From positions 3,684,305 through 3,748,304 of the forward strand of contig NW_004955488.1 of assembly GCF_000276665.1 (NCBI RefSeq): a stretch of DNA of 64,000 nucleotides, given 5' to 3'. The notes under the pieces were generated by a model, which saw only the letters and a list, made by a program, of their open reading frames with translations, ran no database searches and was not told where the DNA came from. Shown piece by piece: positions 43,666 to 56,396 of the stretch (positions are counted from its first letter, which is position 1; each line of letters opens with the position of its first letter). Origin of the DNA: Chinchilla lanigera (Eukaryota > Chordata > Mammalia > Rodentia > Chinchillidae). Made by a program: the position numbers and the translations under genes.

Positions 43666-46440
43666 AGTAAATAATACAAAAAGAAAAAGAATATGGTTGC
43701 TTTGACTAATACTACAGTTTCTTTTAGGAACTAATCACTTCAGTCAGGTGTGAGGAATCACAGCCGTACTCCTGTGGCAGAGAGAGGCAGAAAGAGAGGG
43801 AGAGAGAGGTAGGCAGAATGCAATTAATGGCATGCCCTGGTAGGGAACAGGGTATGAACAAAGGGAAAGGTGGCAGGATGCAGAAACAGTAACACATACT
43901 CACTGCCACCACTCATAAGAGCATCAAAGCAATGCAAACTTTTTAAACTAAAAAGGTGAGCAGTATACATACAGAAGGCATAAACAAGACAGTTAAAATA
44001 TTAACACTGTCATTTTTAAAGCACTAAGTTAGCACAAAAACTTTATGAAGTTTAGTTTTTATGAAGGTTATGAAACCTTATGAAGGTTAAATGTAAAAAC
44101 AACATATATAGGCTTTTATGAACTGAATAAAAACAAGCAAATAAAGATAGAAAAACTGTTAAGAAAAATGAGAAACAGAGAAAGGCAATGAGAATGTAAG
44201 AACTAAGAGCACAGCAGTTATTCTATGACAGATACAGTAAAAATGTGAAGACAAACCAGACTATATAGTACAATCACTAAGGAAAATGATGTTACATTTT
44301 AAATAATGCTATGCAACTAACCTAAGTGAAGTTCATTTTAATTTTCATGATATATTTTTTGAAATTGGTAATAAACTGGATAGACCAATAAAAATCATTT
44401 CTAAATCTCCAAAACATAAATTTAGCTGATGGGAACTAGGTTAAGCAAAGTATTTACATTTCAAAAAATCAAAATACTGGAAAATTTTAAAATCCTTCTG
44501 AACAAGATTTGTCTAGCAAAATAATAATAACTCTTTCTAGGGTTCTATGAGAGGAAGAAGTACTAAAATGAATATATTAGGTTAATAAGTCCCTTTCTTT
44601 TTAAAGTCAGTGAAAGTACTCTTTGTGCCTGTTTAAAATTAATGATCAAGTCAGTAAATGAAAATGTTAAGTGATTGCTTTGAACTTAATAAAACCTTTT
44701 CTGATCAACTTAATCATATATTTTTAAAGCCTCCACTCAAGTTTTATTCTTTATCAGGTCTTCAACACAGAAAATAACCTACCACATCAACCTTTTCAAA
44801 AATATTGTTCATTACAAGATACCACTTATAGAAAAATACCAACTGCAAAGTTTGCCTACAAGGCTGCATCCAGCATGACTATATCCTAATTAAATTTTAT
44901 AGTAATAATTAGCATAAAGTTTGTGGAAAAATTTTTATCTAGATTTATCTTCAACTTTAACATATTTCAATTAATCTTTACTTAAATGTGGGTGTTATTT
45001 TCCTCATATATTTGTAGGTTTCTAAATACAATTAATCTCCCAAATGAACTTGGCAAACCATCACTACTAGAGGGCAGTAAAGCCTTGCTCCTTGTCCAGA
45101 GGATCATCAGTAAAATTAGCTCCTCCCCAAACCACAAAGAGCACTGTATGATGCAACCTTCTGCTTTATTTTCTGCCAAGTGGTAAAGTTGATCTAAGAA
45201 ATCAATTTAGTTCTAATATTTGCACTTTAAACAAAACCCAATCTTTTGATCTCACACAATCAATAAACACTAATTAACAAGCCAACTACTGAAATTAGGT
45301 TACAAGTTGGTTAAAGTGGTATGTTCCTTTTTAAGTATCAGATATTAACAGTTTTTAAAATAATATTCCCTAGTCAGATTGTTATAGGATTTTCCTTAAA
45401 ATAGTTATTGGAAAACTATTGCTTCACATGCAATATGATAAATGTTTACAATGAAATCATGCATCTACCAAACTTTTCAATATTGAATTATTTGTGGGAA
45501 AAAGTTCCTAAATTAGAATTTTGCCACTTCAAGGAATATATGTAAAATTGATTTAGTTGCCTAGCAACACAAGAAAAAATAGTTGAGAAACTTTATATAC
45601 TGATCAGCCATTTTTTAAAATGTAATTCCTGTCCTGCAGCATAGTAGATCAGCATTCCTTGGGAACAGGATTTTAACAGTCGGGAGATGTGACTGTGTTT
45701 AAGATTCCTTTTTCCAGTCACTAGTTCATTGTCAGAAGCAGCTACAGAGCAGCTTTATGTGCATTCAGAGACCGCCAGGAAATTAGTTCTGCATGACTAG
45801 GTCAGCACTGTAGCCCAGAGAAGGAGGATCACCCACTTCCTTAAGCAATTGTTTATTTCTTGTTGTGATAACAATATTAAATATGATAATCCCGGTGTAA
45901 AATAGCACTCACGCTATTATATTTCATGTAAAACCTACTTCACCCACAAAAGAGTCACCCATGCTATAGATTTCACACCAAGTTTCAAAGTAATTTGCAG
46001 GGCATTTCTTTGCTTTTGTATCTCCATCCAAAGTGCTTGATTGCCATTGATAGTTTAGGGTCTTCAAATCTTTTAAACTGCACGAAGCAGTAAAATTCAG
46101 AGAAGTGAGCATTTAATACTAGTAACAGCTAAAATTAAACTGATATTTAAAATTAAGGCACATGTTTTGGTTTCTATGGTTTTCAAAGAAAAGAAATAGC
46201 ATGGCATTAAGATTCCTATCTGGCTTAGTCAGTAGGCTACATCCCAAAGTGAATTAACCTTGGTCCCTGTGGCTCCCTATTGCCCCACTACTGTACACAG
46301 TCAGTTCTCACACTCCTTTTGCCCTAAATCATGCTGCAATTTTGTTCTTTCTTTAAAAAGATAATGGAAGTGTTGTTATACTCAGGCTTATACTAAGTAT
46401 TCTTTCCTAATTAAACTCTAAATTGTTGATTTAGATAATT
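43666..46440. other. Repeat-poor stretch, no gene seen
   Basis: A possible degraded B1 and a GAGA-rich patch lie at about 43740-43815. Two short complementary open frames at 44982-45186 have no domain. The segment 45540-45860 is less AT-rich and repeat-free. Nothing else was identifiable. Confidence 0.4.
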
Positions 46441-46449
46441 CTTTTGCCT

Positions 46450-46602
46450 CTAGGCATGGTGGCGCATGCCTGCAATCCCAGCACTTGGGAGGCTGAGGCA
46501 AGAGAATCATTGTGAGTTTGAGACCAGCTTAGGCCATAAAGTGAGCTCAAGGCCAGCCTGAACAGCAGAGTGAGACCCTGTCTCAAAAGGCAAAAAAAAA
46601 TA
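46450..46602 (+). mobile_element. B1 SINE
   Basis: AGGCATGGTGGCGCATGCCT, GCAATCCCAGCACTTGGGAG, GAGTTTGAGACCAGCTTAGG, then GAGCTCAAGGCCAGCCTGAA, GAGACCCTGTCTCAAAAGG and poly-A: full-length B1 with both box elements and the internal duplication. A weak target duplication (GATAATTCTTTT / ATGATTCTTTT) flanks it. Confidence 0.94.
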
Positions 46603-47572
46603 ACAACAATGATTCTTTTCCATATTCTTTAAGATTGACTATTAAAACTTTTGCAGTACCACACACTATATATAACAGATACAAGCCTGCAAGTAGTCTC
46701 TTAGACTTCTTAATATATTTCTTAATGATACATCGAAATTGGATATCTGCACCACCTCAAATTATTTACATACGCACGTGTGCACACACATATTTTACCT
46801 GAATGCAAACTTAAAGCCTTAGAACTTGTGAGAGGAGATGTTTTGAGATATTTGAAGAGTAAATCATCATCTTATGTTTTTTCACTGTACACTGCATGTG
46901 TGCGTGTGTGTGCATGTGTGTGTATTTCTCTGTAGAGCTCCCAAAAAATCACTAATGGTCACAGTTTAGATCTCCAAAAGTGGTATGAAAGTACAAAAAT
47001 TCAATTCATCAGAAATTTATGAAGCACTTAGAGAGGGCTTTTTTGAGACCATGGAGAATGGAAAAGAACTTGTATAACACCATATTTTAAAAATTGATTA
47101 AATTCCAGTTTGTGATGGAATGGATAGCTTCAGGATTAAGAGAACCAACAGATAATCTACTGACACTGGTTCATCAAAACTCAAGAAATAAAACCCACTA
47201 TGGAGAATCCTGTTTGCTATGAACTATTGCCTCTGATGTCAGAAATGGAACATACACAAACAAATGTTATTTAACATATCAGCAAAGGGAGAAGCAAATT
47301 ATTCCAGTGAAGATCTGTCGTCTAATTTGAGCTTGATGAAGTGACAGGATGCACAAAGCTGTTCCGTGGCAGTCACAAATTAAGGACCTGGGAGAAATTA
47401 GTATGCAACATCAAACTTGGACAAGAAATCGGGGTTCAGAAAGGAGTAAATTCAAAGCCAGTAAACCTTTGCAACTTCTGAAAGAGCAAAACCTCAACTC
47501 CTGGTTCATGTTTGAGAGTATCTCAGAAGCAATCCCTGATGTCAGTCAGAAACAAGTACAGTTAAATTTCAA
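46603..47572. other. Unclassified stretch with a TG microsatellite
   Basis: A (TG)n-rich patch lies at 46892-46924. An 84-codon open frame at 47349-47603 runs into the B1 and has no domain. No gene. Confidence 0.4.
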
Positions 47573-47578
47573 AAATAT

Positions 47579-47757
47579 GCCAGGTGTGGTGGCACACATC
47601 TGAAATTCCAGCACTCTGGAGGCTGAGGCAGGAGGATCAATGCAAGTTCAAGACCAGCCTAGGCTACAAACTGAGCTCAAGGACAGCCTGAACTGCATAG
47701 TGAGACCCTGTCTCAAAAAGACAGTCAATAAATCAATAAATCAATAAATAAATAAAT
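47579..47757 (+). mobile_element. B1 SINE with AATA-type tail
   Basis: GCCAGGTGTGGTGGCACACA, GAGGCTGAGGCAGGAGGATC, AAGACCAGCCTAGGCTACAA, GGACAGCCTGAACTGCATAG and GAGACCCTGTCTCAAAAAGA, then (AATC)n/(AATA)n. A flanking AAATTTCAA repeat at 47564-47572 and 47758-47766 is the probable target duplication. Confidence 0.94.
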
Positions 47758-47766
47758 AAATTTCAA

Positions 47767-49968
47767 GTATCTAAAGGGCATCACAATTCACTTGGTTAAA
47801 ATTTCTCAAAAATTTTGAGAAGACAAAGTTCCAACAGATGTACAGTGGTACTTTGGTTTAGGAATTTAATTTGTTTTATGATTTTGGGTTAAGTCGGCTG
47901 CACTTACATTTGTGTTGGGAAGAGGCCTTGGTGTTTGTCACCTGATGTGGAATTTGGATGGAAGCATAATTTTGCTGAATGCTTTTGCTTGCGAACTGAA
48001 TTGTTCCCAAACAGAAGTGTTCAAGAACTCACTGTCATTTAGAAAAATGCCTGCTAGGTTGAAGAAATAGTACTTCTGATAATAGTATTTTCCATATTTT
48101 ACATGAAGATGAAGTAATTCTGATTTTCCTAACTCCTGGCATATCATCAAGAGTCATGTGGAAGTTGTGTCCTGCACAAGAGCAGTGGTCCAAATAGGTG
48201 ATGTTGGCCTGAAATGTGCCTGCCCTTCTCTTGAATACATGGGTCCCAGCGTTGGTTTATGTCAGCAGTGAAGGAGGTAAAATTCATTCAAAATTCTGAA
48301 GTTACTGGAGAGCATAGACTTAACCCACCTGTAAAGTATTTTATCTGTTCATTTGTGTTTTCTTGATCTTTTGACCATTATATAAAAGAACTATTCGGCC
48401 TTTTTACTAAGGTGTATCTTTACGTATATTGTTGCCATTTAAAATGAGAGAAGGCACTGATACGTAATCTTTGTCTTTGTTTAACTTTGTTCAAATATTT
48501 TATTCTTCTCATTGGAGTTTTTAAAAATTAAATAAAGTATTTGTTTAATAAGTCTACCTCTAACACAATCATTAATACTTTAACAAGAGAAGATTTTGTC
48601 TTTCTAATAATAGGTGGTTCTGTTTCAAATTCTTAAAAAATACAAAAATAAATACTTTGACATTTGTCTTCTTCTTAAGTTAGTGTTTGTACTTGTTTAT
48701 AAAAAAAAAGAGAGATAAAGTGCAAAAATGAATATTTCACCATGTCAACCTAAAAATTTTTTTAAAAATAAGAGAGGGAGATTCTCCAAAGAATATAGAT
48801 TTTTATTTTGTGAATAACACAGTATTACAGACGAAATAGCAGAACACTTCAGTAGAAATATACAGGCCACAGGAAACTATGGGTGTATTTGCACAGGTTG
48901 AGGGGAAGGAAGATTGTAAAGACAAGAAGGAGGTGGATTGTACCAGGTATTTTGAAACAGTTGTCTGTGACCACAGTGAGTGGTGCCCTTCCCATGGGTT
49001 GAGCAGACAGTTACTGGGTAGATGACCTTGCGGAAGTACTATTCAAGTTGCAGTGGATGGTGTTCAAGCTTGTGGTTCAAGCAACTTCCTACTGTCAATC
49101 AATCTTGTGTAAGGCCTCCTCCTACATCATCTAGCTGCATAGAGCAACTCCATTTTAATTTAGAAAAGCTTCACATTTCTTTCATAGCATCTGTATTTCT
49201 AAGTCATAAAGGTACCACAGACTTTTGAAAGAAAAAAAAGCATAACAACTGCAGTTTTGCAGATCTTACTTGATCACCTTCCATTTGAGATTCTAGGGTC
49301 AAGCAATAGTTCAGACAAAAATTGTTCACAGTCTTCTGTCCCACTACACATGCAGGTTATATTTATAGACACAGAAAAGGAAAAGCCTTCAGAAGGTAGA
49401 ATTGGATTTTGTGGTAGAGTAACTGGTTAACCCTTGGTATTTGCCCTATTTGAAACTGGTTTGAATAGCTAGCTGCCTATTGGCTGCATTTTACAAGAAT
49501 AATTCATGGTCTGTTTACACAATTTAGGTGAAACTTCACTATTTGGAGAAATATTTAGTCTTTAAAAATTTAATTTTTCTAGGTAAGAATCACATAATTC
49601 TGGGAAAAAGGAAAAGCATCAGTTAACACACACAATATAGTAATGTGTTATAATTCACTAGACAATCAGTGAATTGAATAGATGGCCTTACTCTGAGTTG
49701 TTCAAAATTTAAGCCTTAAAAAGGCTCTCAACCAATTAGAAATTGACAATCTGTCATCATAAGGAATCATTATATAGAAACCATAAGGCAAGACTTGCAA
49801 ATGTGTTTACTTTCTGAAAATATCATAATTATGAGGGTTTTTTTTAAACTTTGCCTGAGATTGTAAAAATTCAAGGGGTAACAAGTTGGGAATTGTTCAA
49901 GGGATGGGAAAAAACAGTGAGAGTAGTCTATCGTGAGTGTAGATAGATGATTAAGACCTAACATTCTT
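47767..49968. other. Repeat-poor stretch, no gene seen
   Basis: Around 47840-48030 the phrase CAGTGGTACTTTGGTTTAGG slightly resembles an ancient repeat but cannot be assigned. Open frames at 47938-48150 and 49022-49228 lack domains. Confidence 0.35.
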
Positions 49969-50146
49969 AAAAAGAGGAGAGAAAACAAAGAATGGAAAGA
50001 AAGGGAGAGAGGGAGAGAGGGAGAGAGAAAGTAAGAAAGAAAAAATAGAGAAAGGAAGAAAGACAGAAAGAAGAAAAGGAAAGGAAAGAAAAGAAAAGAA
50101 AGGCAAGACAAGGCAAGGCAAGGCAAGGCAAGGAGGAAAGAAAGGC
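49969..50146. repeat. Purine-rich tract with (GGGAGA)n, (AAAGG)n and (GGCAA)n
   Basis: A purine-dominated strand of almost 180 bp moves from GGGAGAGAGG repeats through AAGGAAAGAA-type repeats to a pure pentanucleotide GGCAA array near 50109-50133. The Leu/Phe/Ser-rich minus-strand open frames over it (49770-50157) are artefacts. Confidence 0.95.
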
Positions 50147-53100
50147 ATGCTCTCCAAGTTGTTAAATGAAGTTGACTTTCCTACTTACAAGAAATTTACA
50201 TACAAATTGTGCTTTACCTCTACTCCATTCCCTCACTACTGTCTCTCAGGGAAAGGTGCAGCAGGCGATGGCTTACAGTTCTGTCCTGAACCCTAAGCAT
50301 GCTTTGTTTTGAGACTCTCACACAAACACAGGCTACACTCAAGGACCCATTCTTGTCTCTCTGGGAGGCAGAATGGTTACTAGGCAACTCCCTGCTAGGT
50401 ATTACTTCTTGATTCTTAGCTTCAGAGCTTTTCAAGCCCTTTTCTTTCAAGATGAGACAAAGAAGTCTATAAAAACAAAGAGAATTCACGGTGACCAAAT
50501 TTACATGCACTAAGGTCTCAGGGCTACTTTGTGTTTGTCAGAGCCTCATGTTTTGGCCAAGAATCATTTCTGTGGCCATCTGAGTTTCTTGTACAATCCA
50601 AGAGCCACTGCATACTAACATGATGTATTCGTAGCAGCCTTTTTTGTAATAAAGAAAACAGAGGATTCATTGAGAGGATGTACACAAACACAACAGGTAG
50701 AAAGTGGGTACATTTTTAAGAGTTCTAAATAAAGGACTCCTTTATCACTACAAACTTCAAGAAGCATAACAGGGTACTATATAAGTGTTACCATTCTTGT
50801 TTACAAAAGGAAGAATTTGTCAGACAGACAACTTATTTTACACATGATGAAAGTATGTGGAAGTATGTCTTGGATAATTAAGAATTAGTGAGTCCAATAA
50901 CAGAATTTAAATATCTATAGGATTACACTTTTGTCAGATCTGCTATGGAACAAAGGGTTTTATGAATAGACATTTACTTGCTTAATTTATATTCATTAGA
51001 AACCTGTTTCTAAAATTAGAAATTTGATTTTATAGACCTATACAACAGTATAGACTTGCTTTAGATTGTCAAGTATAAAATTTCTGAAAATTTGGTACCT
51101 CCTCAATTTGGCAGCCTAGGGCTCAGTTATTCATTCATATTTTCTAGAACTACAGACTGTAACCATATCAGAGGCTACTCAGTTATTTTTCCCTCCTTTA
51201 GTTTCTAAATGTTCAAAGTTAAAACTTTTTCCTGTCTCAGCAGAATTTTGACACTCTACCTAGATGTTCTGTGAGTTTTCGTCCATCATCTGAATGAACC
51301 ATGGAAGTAATTCCTTGTTTTGTCTTCAGTAAGTGCACTAATGGGCATATGAGAGACTCATCACCCTTGAAGGTAATGGTGTGAAACTGTCCCAAAGCTG
51401 GCTGGAAAAGCAGAGATCCCAAATCAACTCTGGACTCTCGATGGTAGAAAATCATATATTTTTTCTAAGACAGAGTAAAATATTGCCCCCAAGGTTTTTC
51501 CTTAGCATTCATGCTAAAGAACACAATAATTTGGAAATGTTATACAGAAAAACAACTTTCCAGCCAAATAAAGTTTGTATACAAACTGTTCAGATCTAAA
51601 TATCATGACAAAATCAAAGAATTTTCATTCTTCTTATAATACTTATAAGAAATAATCACAACAACAGTAGCTACCCAAAACAAGAAATCCCACTTACTAA
51701 GCATTATATGCAGTGATTCCAACATACTTCAACCTCTTCAAGCCAGAAAGGTTAGTGTGTCATTGTCTCTTCATTTTAAATAATTATGAATCAGAGATGC
51801 TAACAATTTTGCTCTGGACTGAGTCACACTGCATGATCTACCCTGATGAAATTTTATGTTTTCAATTTTATAATGACTTCAAATTACTTTTTCACTGTTT
51901 TTATCCCACTTGAAGTGTAATGATTAGCATAGACTGATGTCTTATACAACAAAACGTTGATGTTTATTAAGTAACAAAATCTTTGATTTATGTGTGTTTG
52001 AATGATTTTCCCTTTGTGAGAGACTAGAAGAAAAGTTCTTTATGGTATATGCCACAGTATATGTTTTCTGCATACTCAGAGAAAATATGATTTCTCTATC
52101 TCATTTTAGAAATTATAATTTAATCCTTATTCTCAAATTGCTATATCCAATAATGGCCATAGCTCTTCTTCTTTTAAACAGCCATACTTTGATTTTAATT
52201 ACTTTTTTCCTAAGGGTATTTTGGGAAGTTATAATATCTGTGACTTAACTATTCTTCCCCTCTCTCCTGAAAAGGATTGAAAAGCCATGTATCCATCAAA
52301 ATACTGGAAACTAGCAGAAGAACATACAGATCATATTTTACTGAGCCAGAAAGACTGAAAATGAGTGGGAATATTACAGTACATCTCTAGAGCCATTCTC
52401 ATTTACCCTCATGATACTAGGCGTCGCAAAGTTAGAAATGTAAAGATAATGAGTAGTTAGGATAGATGATATAAAGATCATTGGTTTAAAAAAGACACCC
52501 TCTGATGAAACAAATCTTACACTATGTGATAAGAAAGACAAGACAGAATAAGTTTCAAATTATAGGGATGGGAAAGCAACTGAACAAAACTACTAAATAG
52601 TGGATAAAAAAAATTAAAACATGGGGAAGTTCATAAATTAATAGCATTCATTCATAGGAACTTGTTGGGCTACCTAAGCAGTCTTTGTATGAAACCTGTT
52701 TTTATTAGCTGTTAAATACTGCTATATCAAGAGATTAATAATTCCAATATTTGTGCTACAATATTTTGGTAATCAACAATATAATAAAAATTTACTATGC
52801 ATAACAGTTACAAGGGATATTTTGACTGAGGCTATGAAATGTTAAAATCTTTCGTGTTAGGTAAGCTTTCTTATGTAGACAATAATATTTACATTATAAA
52901 TGCATTTCACATTAAATGACTGAATACAAAATGCTTAGACAATTGCAGCACAGAGGACTGAGGAAGCAAAGCTCACATGCTGAGCCACTTCGTTTCTTCT
53001 GGTTTGCCAGTTCATCTTCTTGTCCCTCTTTTCTCCTTTGAAAAGCATGGTGACTCATTCATTCCTCTCCTGATGAATCCATGGGCTAGCACCACTGATA

Positions 53101-53400
53101 GAGCTGATGGAGAAAGGAAAGATGCAATCAAGTGTTAACTTGAGTACACTCAATTCTGAATCATTTGTAACCATTTAGAATCCATGGAGATCTGCTGACA
53201 GAACTAAACATAGGCAAAAAAGGATGGCCATGCAGAGGCAGGGATGCCATGCAGGAAGTCTGAGAGGCAAGTCCACAGCCAACATGGTGAAACATTGACA
53301 AGCAGGAATAGAAATGAAAGTGGATCAGAGAACATGGTGATGCATCATATGAGATTTTGGAAACAGAGTCATGGATGAATGTTTTATTCTGTATTTTTAC
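50147..53400. other. Longest repeat-poor stretch, no gene seen
   Basis: Several short open frames (50220-50510, 51237-51599, 51713-51913, 52042-52248, 53161-53412) lack domains, and no splice-flanked exon could be argued. No SINE, LTR or clear LINE-1 is visible. Confidence 0.4.
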
Positions 53401-53900
53401 TTTTAAGAACATTACTTTTTAGAGTGGTTTAGGCTCACACCAAAGTTGGAGGAAATATACAGAGATTTCCCTTATACCCCCTACTTTTGCACATGCGTAG
53501 TTCCCACGTTGTCACTGTCTCCCACCACAGTTGTACATTTGTTATGACTGATGAGTCCACAGTGACAGATCGTAGTCACTCAAAGTTCAGAGTTTACATC
53601 AAAGTTTGCTCTCAGTGTTTTACAGCCTGTGGGTTTTGACAAATGCGTAGTGACACGTGTATATCATTACAGTGTCAAATAGAATTTTTACTGCCACAAA
53701 AGTATCATGTGTTCTGCTGATAACTCATTCCTCTTCTCAAAGCAAATGCAGATTTTCCACTCTTCGTAATTTTGCATTTCTGCACTTTTCTATTTTTTTT
53801 CCATTTTTCAGAATATTAAAATGTTAGAACAATACAAGATGCAGCCTTTTATATTAGCTTCAGTAACATAATTGTATGATTTTAAAATTCTCCATCTTTT
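53401..53900 (-). mobile_element. Older LINE-1, 3' UTR part (left half of a split element)
   Basis: In + orientation AGAGTGGTTTAGGCTCACAC, TACAGAGATTTCCCTTATAC, TTGTACATTTGTTATGACTG, GTGGGTTTTGACAAATGCGT and CAAGATGCAGCCTTTTATAT follow an old LINE-1 3' UTR/ORF2 end read backwards. It stops at CTCCATCTTTT (53890-53900), and the matching continuation begins CCCATGTCTTTC at 61020. Confidence 0.72.
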
Positions 53901-55032
53901 AAAATTTTTAATTGATGCATAAAACATAAAAGTTGTAACATATTAATGGGTACCATGTAATGTTCAATACATGTACACATTGAATAATGATTAAATCAAG
54001 TTAAAATTTTTCTGCTCAAACATTCAGCATTTCTTCCTGGTAAAAGTTTCAAAATCATTTTTCTAGGTTTTAGAGTTTGACAGTTGCTATGTATAGTCAT
54101 TGTTCTGTGCATTAGCACCCGAAGGCTTCTTGCTTTTTCCTAACAGAAACTTAGCACCAATTGATCAAACTCACCCCATCTCTTCCCTGCCTTACACACT
54201 CCTGACCCATAGTAACCATCATTCTATTCTCAGTTTTTCTGACATCAACTCATTTAAGCTCCACATATGGGTGAGATCATGTTGCACTTATCTATGACCT
54301 ATATTTTGTTGAAGTACATTCCTTGCATGCCTGATTGTTCAGTGTTTTTATTATGCAAGGATGTTGAGTGTTTTAGCATCAATTCTGATGACTACATAGT
54401 TTTTAGTCTTTCATTGATATGGTATCTCATCTTTATTGATTTGCTTATATTGAACTATACTTATGAATCTCATTTGCACACAGTAAATATCTTTAATATC
54501 CTTTAAATATATCATTGGATTTGATTTGGTAGTATTCTGTTTATGTTCACTGACTATGTTGGCTTTTACTTTTCTTTTTGTGTTGTAACTTTATCTGGTT
54601 TTATTATCAATGTCATGCGTGCCTAATAGCACATATTAGGAAGAATTCCTTCCTCTACTATTTTTGGAATAATGCATGGAGAATTGGCATTAGTTCTGAT
54701 GTAGATGTTTGATACAATTCAGTAGTCAAGCCACCTAATCCAGGGCTTGTCTTTGATGGGAAGCTTTTTATTATTCATTCAATCTTATTGCTTATTATTC
54801 ATCTGTTCAGGTTTTCTATTTCTTCATGATTCAGTCTTGGAAGTTGTATTAATGTAGGAATTTATCTAATTCTTCTAGACTATCAAATTGGTTGGCACAT
54901 AGTTGACCACAATAACTGCTAATGAACTTTGCATTTCCAGATTGTCAGTTGTGATCTTTCCTTTTGCGTGTCTGATTTTATTTTTTTGAGTCTTTACTCT
55001 CCTTTTATTAGCCTATTTAGGAGTTAAAGTAC

Positions 55033-55898
55033 TGTAGTGGATTGATAACTGGTGGTCAACTTATAACCCCCAGCTGAACTGAGTGAGTGGTGCTGGGTGT
55101 GGGAGGCCCACCNNNNNNNNNNNNNNNNNNNNNNNNNNNNNNNNNNNNNNNNNNNNNNNNNNNNNNNNNNNNNNNNNNNNNNNNNNNNNNNNNNNNNNNN
55201 NNNNNNNNNNNNNNNNNNNNNNNNNNNNNNNNNNNNNNNNNNNNNNNNNNNNNNNNNNNNNNNNNNNNNNNNNNNNNNNNNNNNNNNNNNNNNNNNNNNN
55301 NNNNNNNNNNNNNNNNNNNNNNNNNNNNNNNNNNNNNNNNNNNNNNNNNNNNNNNNNNNNNNNNNNNNNNNNNNNNNNNNNNNNNNNNNNNNNNNNNNNN
55401 NNNNNNNNNNNNNNNNNNNNNNNNNNNNNNNNNNNNNNNNNNNNNNNNNNNNNNNNNNNNNNNNNNNNNNNNNNNNNNNNNNNNNNNNNNNNNNNNNNNN
55501 NNNNNNNNNNNNNNNNNNNNNNNNNNNNNNNNNNNNNNNNNNNNNNNNNNNNNNNNNNNNNNNNNNNNNNNNNNNNNNNNNNNNNNNNNNNNNNNNNNNN
55601 NNNNNNNNNNNNNNNNNNNNNNNNNNNNNNNNNNNNNNNNNNNNNNNTGTTGTCATGGGCTCTGGGCCTCCAGTTGGATTCGTGGGAGGCACTGTTTGAG
55701 CTCTGGGTATTCAGCTCAACTCATGTAGGACATTGTTGTGGGATCCAGGCCCTTAGCTGGATTCCTTGGTCTTAGTGTGTGGACAGATTTCCTGCACTCT
55801 TTTGTATACTGTTCTTCCGGTGACTTATAAATAATCATATGAAGTATGTGTCCTGTATTATGTTATTCCCCTTGCAAAATAAGCCCCAAATCAACACA
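55033..55898 (+). mobile_element. ERVL/MLT2-like LTR with assembly gap inside
   Basis: Starts TGTAGTGGATTGATAACTGG and ends AATCAACACA (TG...CA), flanked by the 5-bp duplication AGTAC at 55028-55032 and 55899-55903 within L1M sequence. The visible right part (55648-55898) resembles 25650-26095. The apparent 200-230 codon open frames are produced by the N run. Confidence 0.7.
55113..55647. other. Assembly gap (N run)
   Basis: 535 unresolved bases lie inside the LTR insertion. Flanks on both sides are LTR-like, so missing LTR or ERV internal sequence is likely, but true length and content are unknown. Confidence 1.
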
Positions 55899-56285
55899 AG
55901 TACTTTGTTTACTTTTATAAAGAACCAGCTCATTGCTTCTTTTTTTAGTCTCCATTTTATTTATGCTCTGATTTTCATTATTACTTTTCTTGAACTAATT
56001 TTTAGTTAACTTGTTCTTATTTATATAGTTCCTTGACACGCTGTGATAGGTTGTTTTCTACTCTTTTGATGTGAGCATTAATTGCTACCAAAACTTCCTT
56101 TTTAGTCTTGCTTCTGTGTCCCATAGGTTTTGGTATGTTGTGTCTCCACTTTTATTTGTTTCAAGAAATTTGTAAATTTCTTTCTTAATTTTTCCTTTGA
56201 TCCTTGAATTGTTCCAAAATGCTTAATTTTCAAGCATTGATGTGGGTCTGCTGTTTTTTTTTCCTTGTTACTAATTCCTAGCATT

Positions 56286-56396
56286 GGGACTGGGGATACA
56301 GCTCAGCGGTACAGCACCTACCTAGTAAGCACAAGGTCCTGAGTTGGATTCCCAGCAACCAAAAAAAAACAAAAAAAAAACAAAAAAAAAAACTAA
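56286..56396 (+). mobile_element. ID-like SINE (older subtype) in L1M
   Basis: GGGACTGGGGATACAGCTCA, then CACAAGGTCCTGAGTTGGAT and an interrupted poly-A. The 16-bp target duplication ACTAATT(C/T)CTAGCATT at 56270-56285 and 56397-56412 has one mismatch. Confidence 0.94.

Noticed and set aside
49770..50157. Phe/Leu/Ser-rich minus-strand open frames resembling membrane proteins
   Set aside because: These are translations of the complement of the purine-rich tract. Hydrophobicity is a composition artefact.
55024..55775. Open frames of 200-230 codons on both strands
   Set aside because: They exist only because the 535-base N run contains no stop codons.
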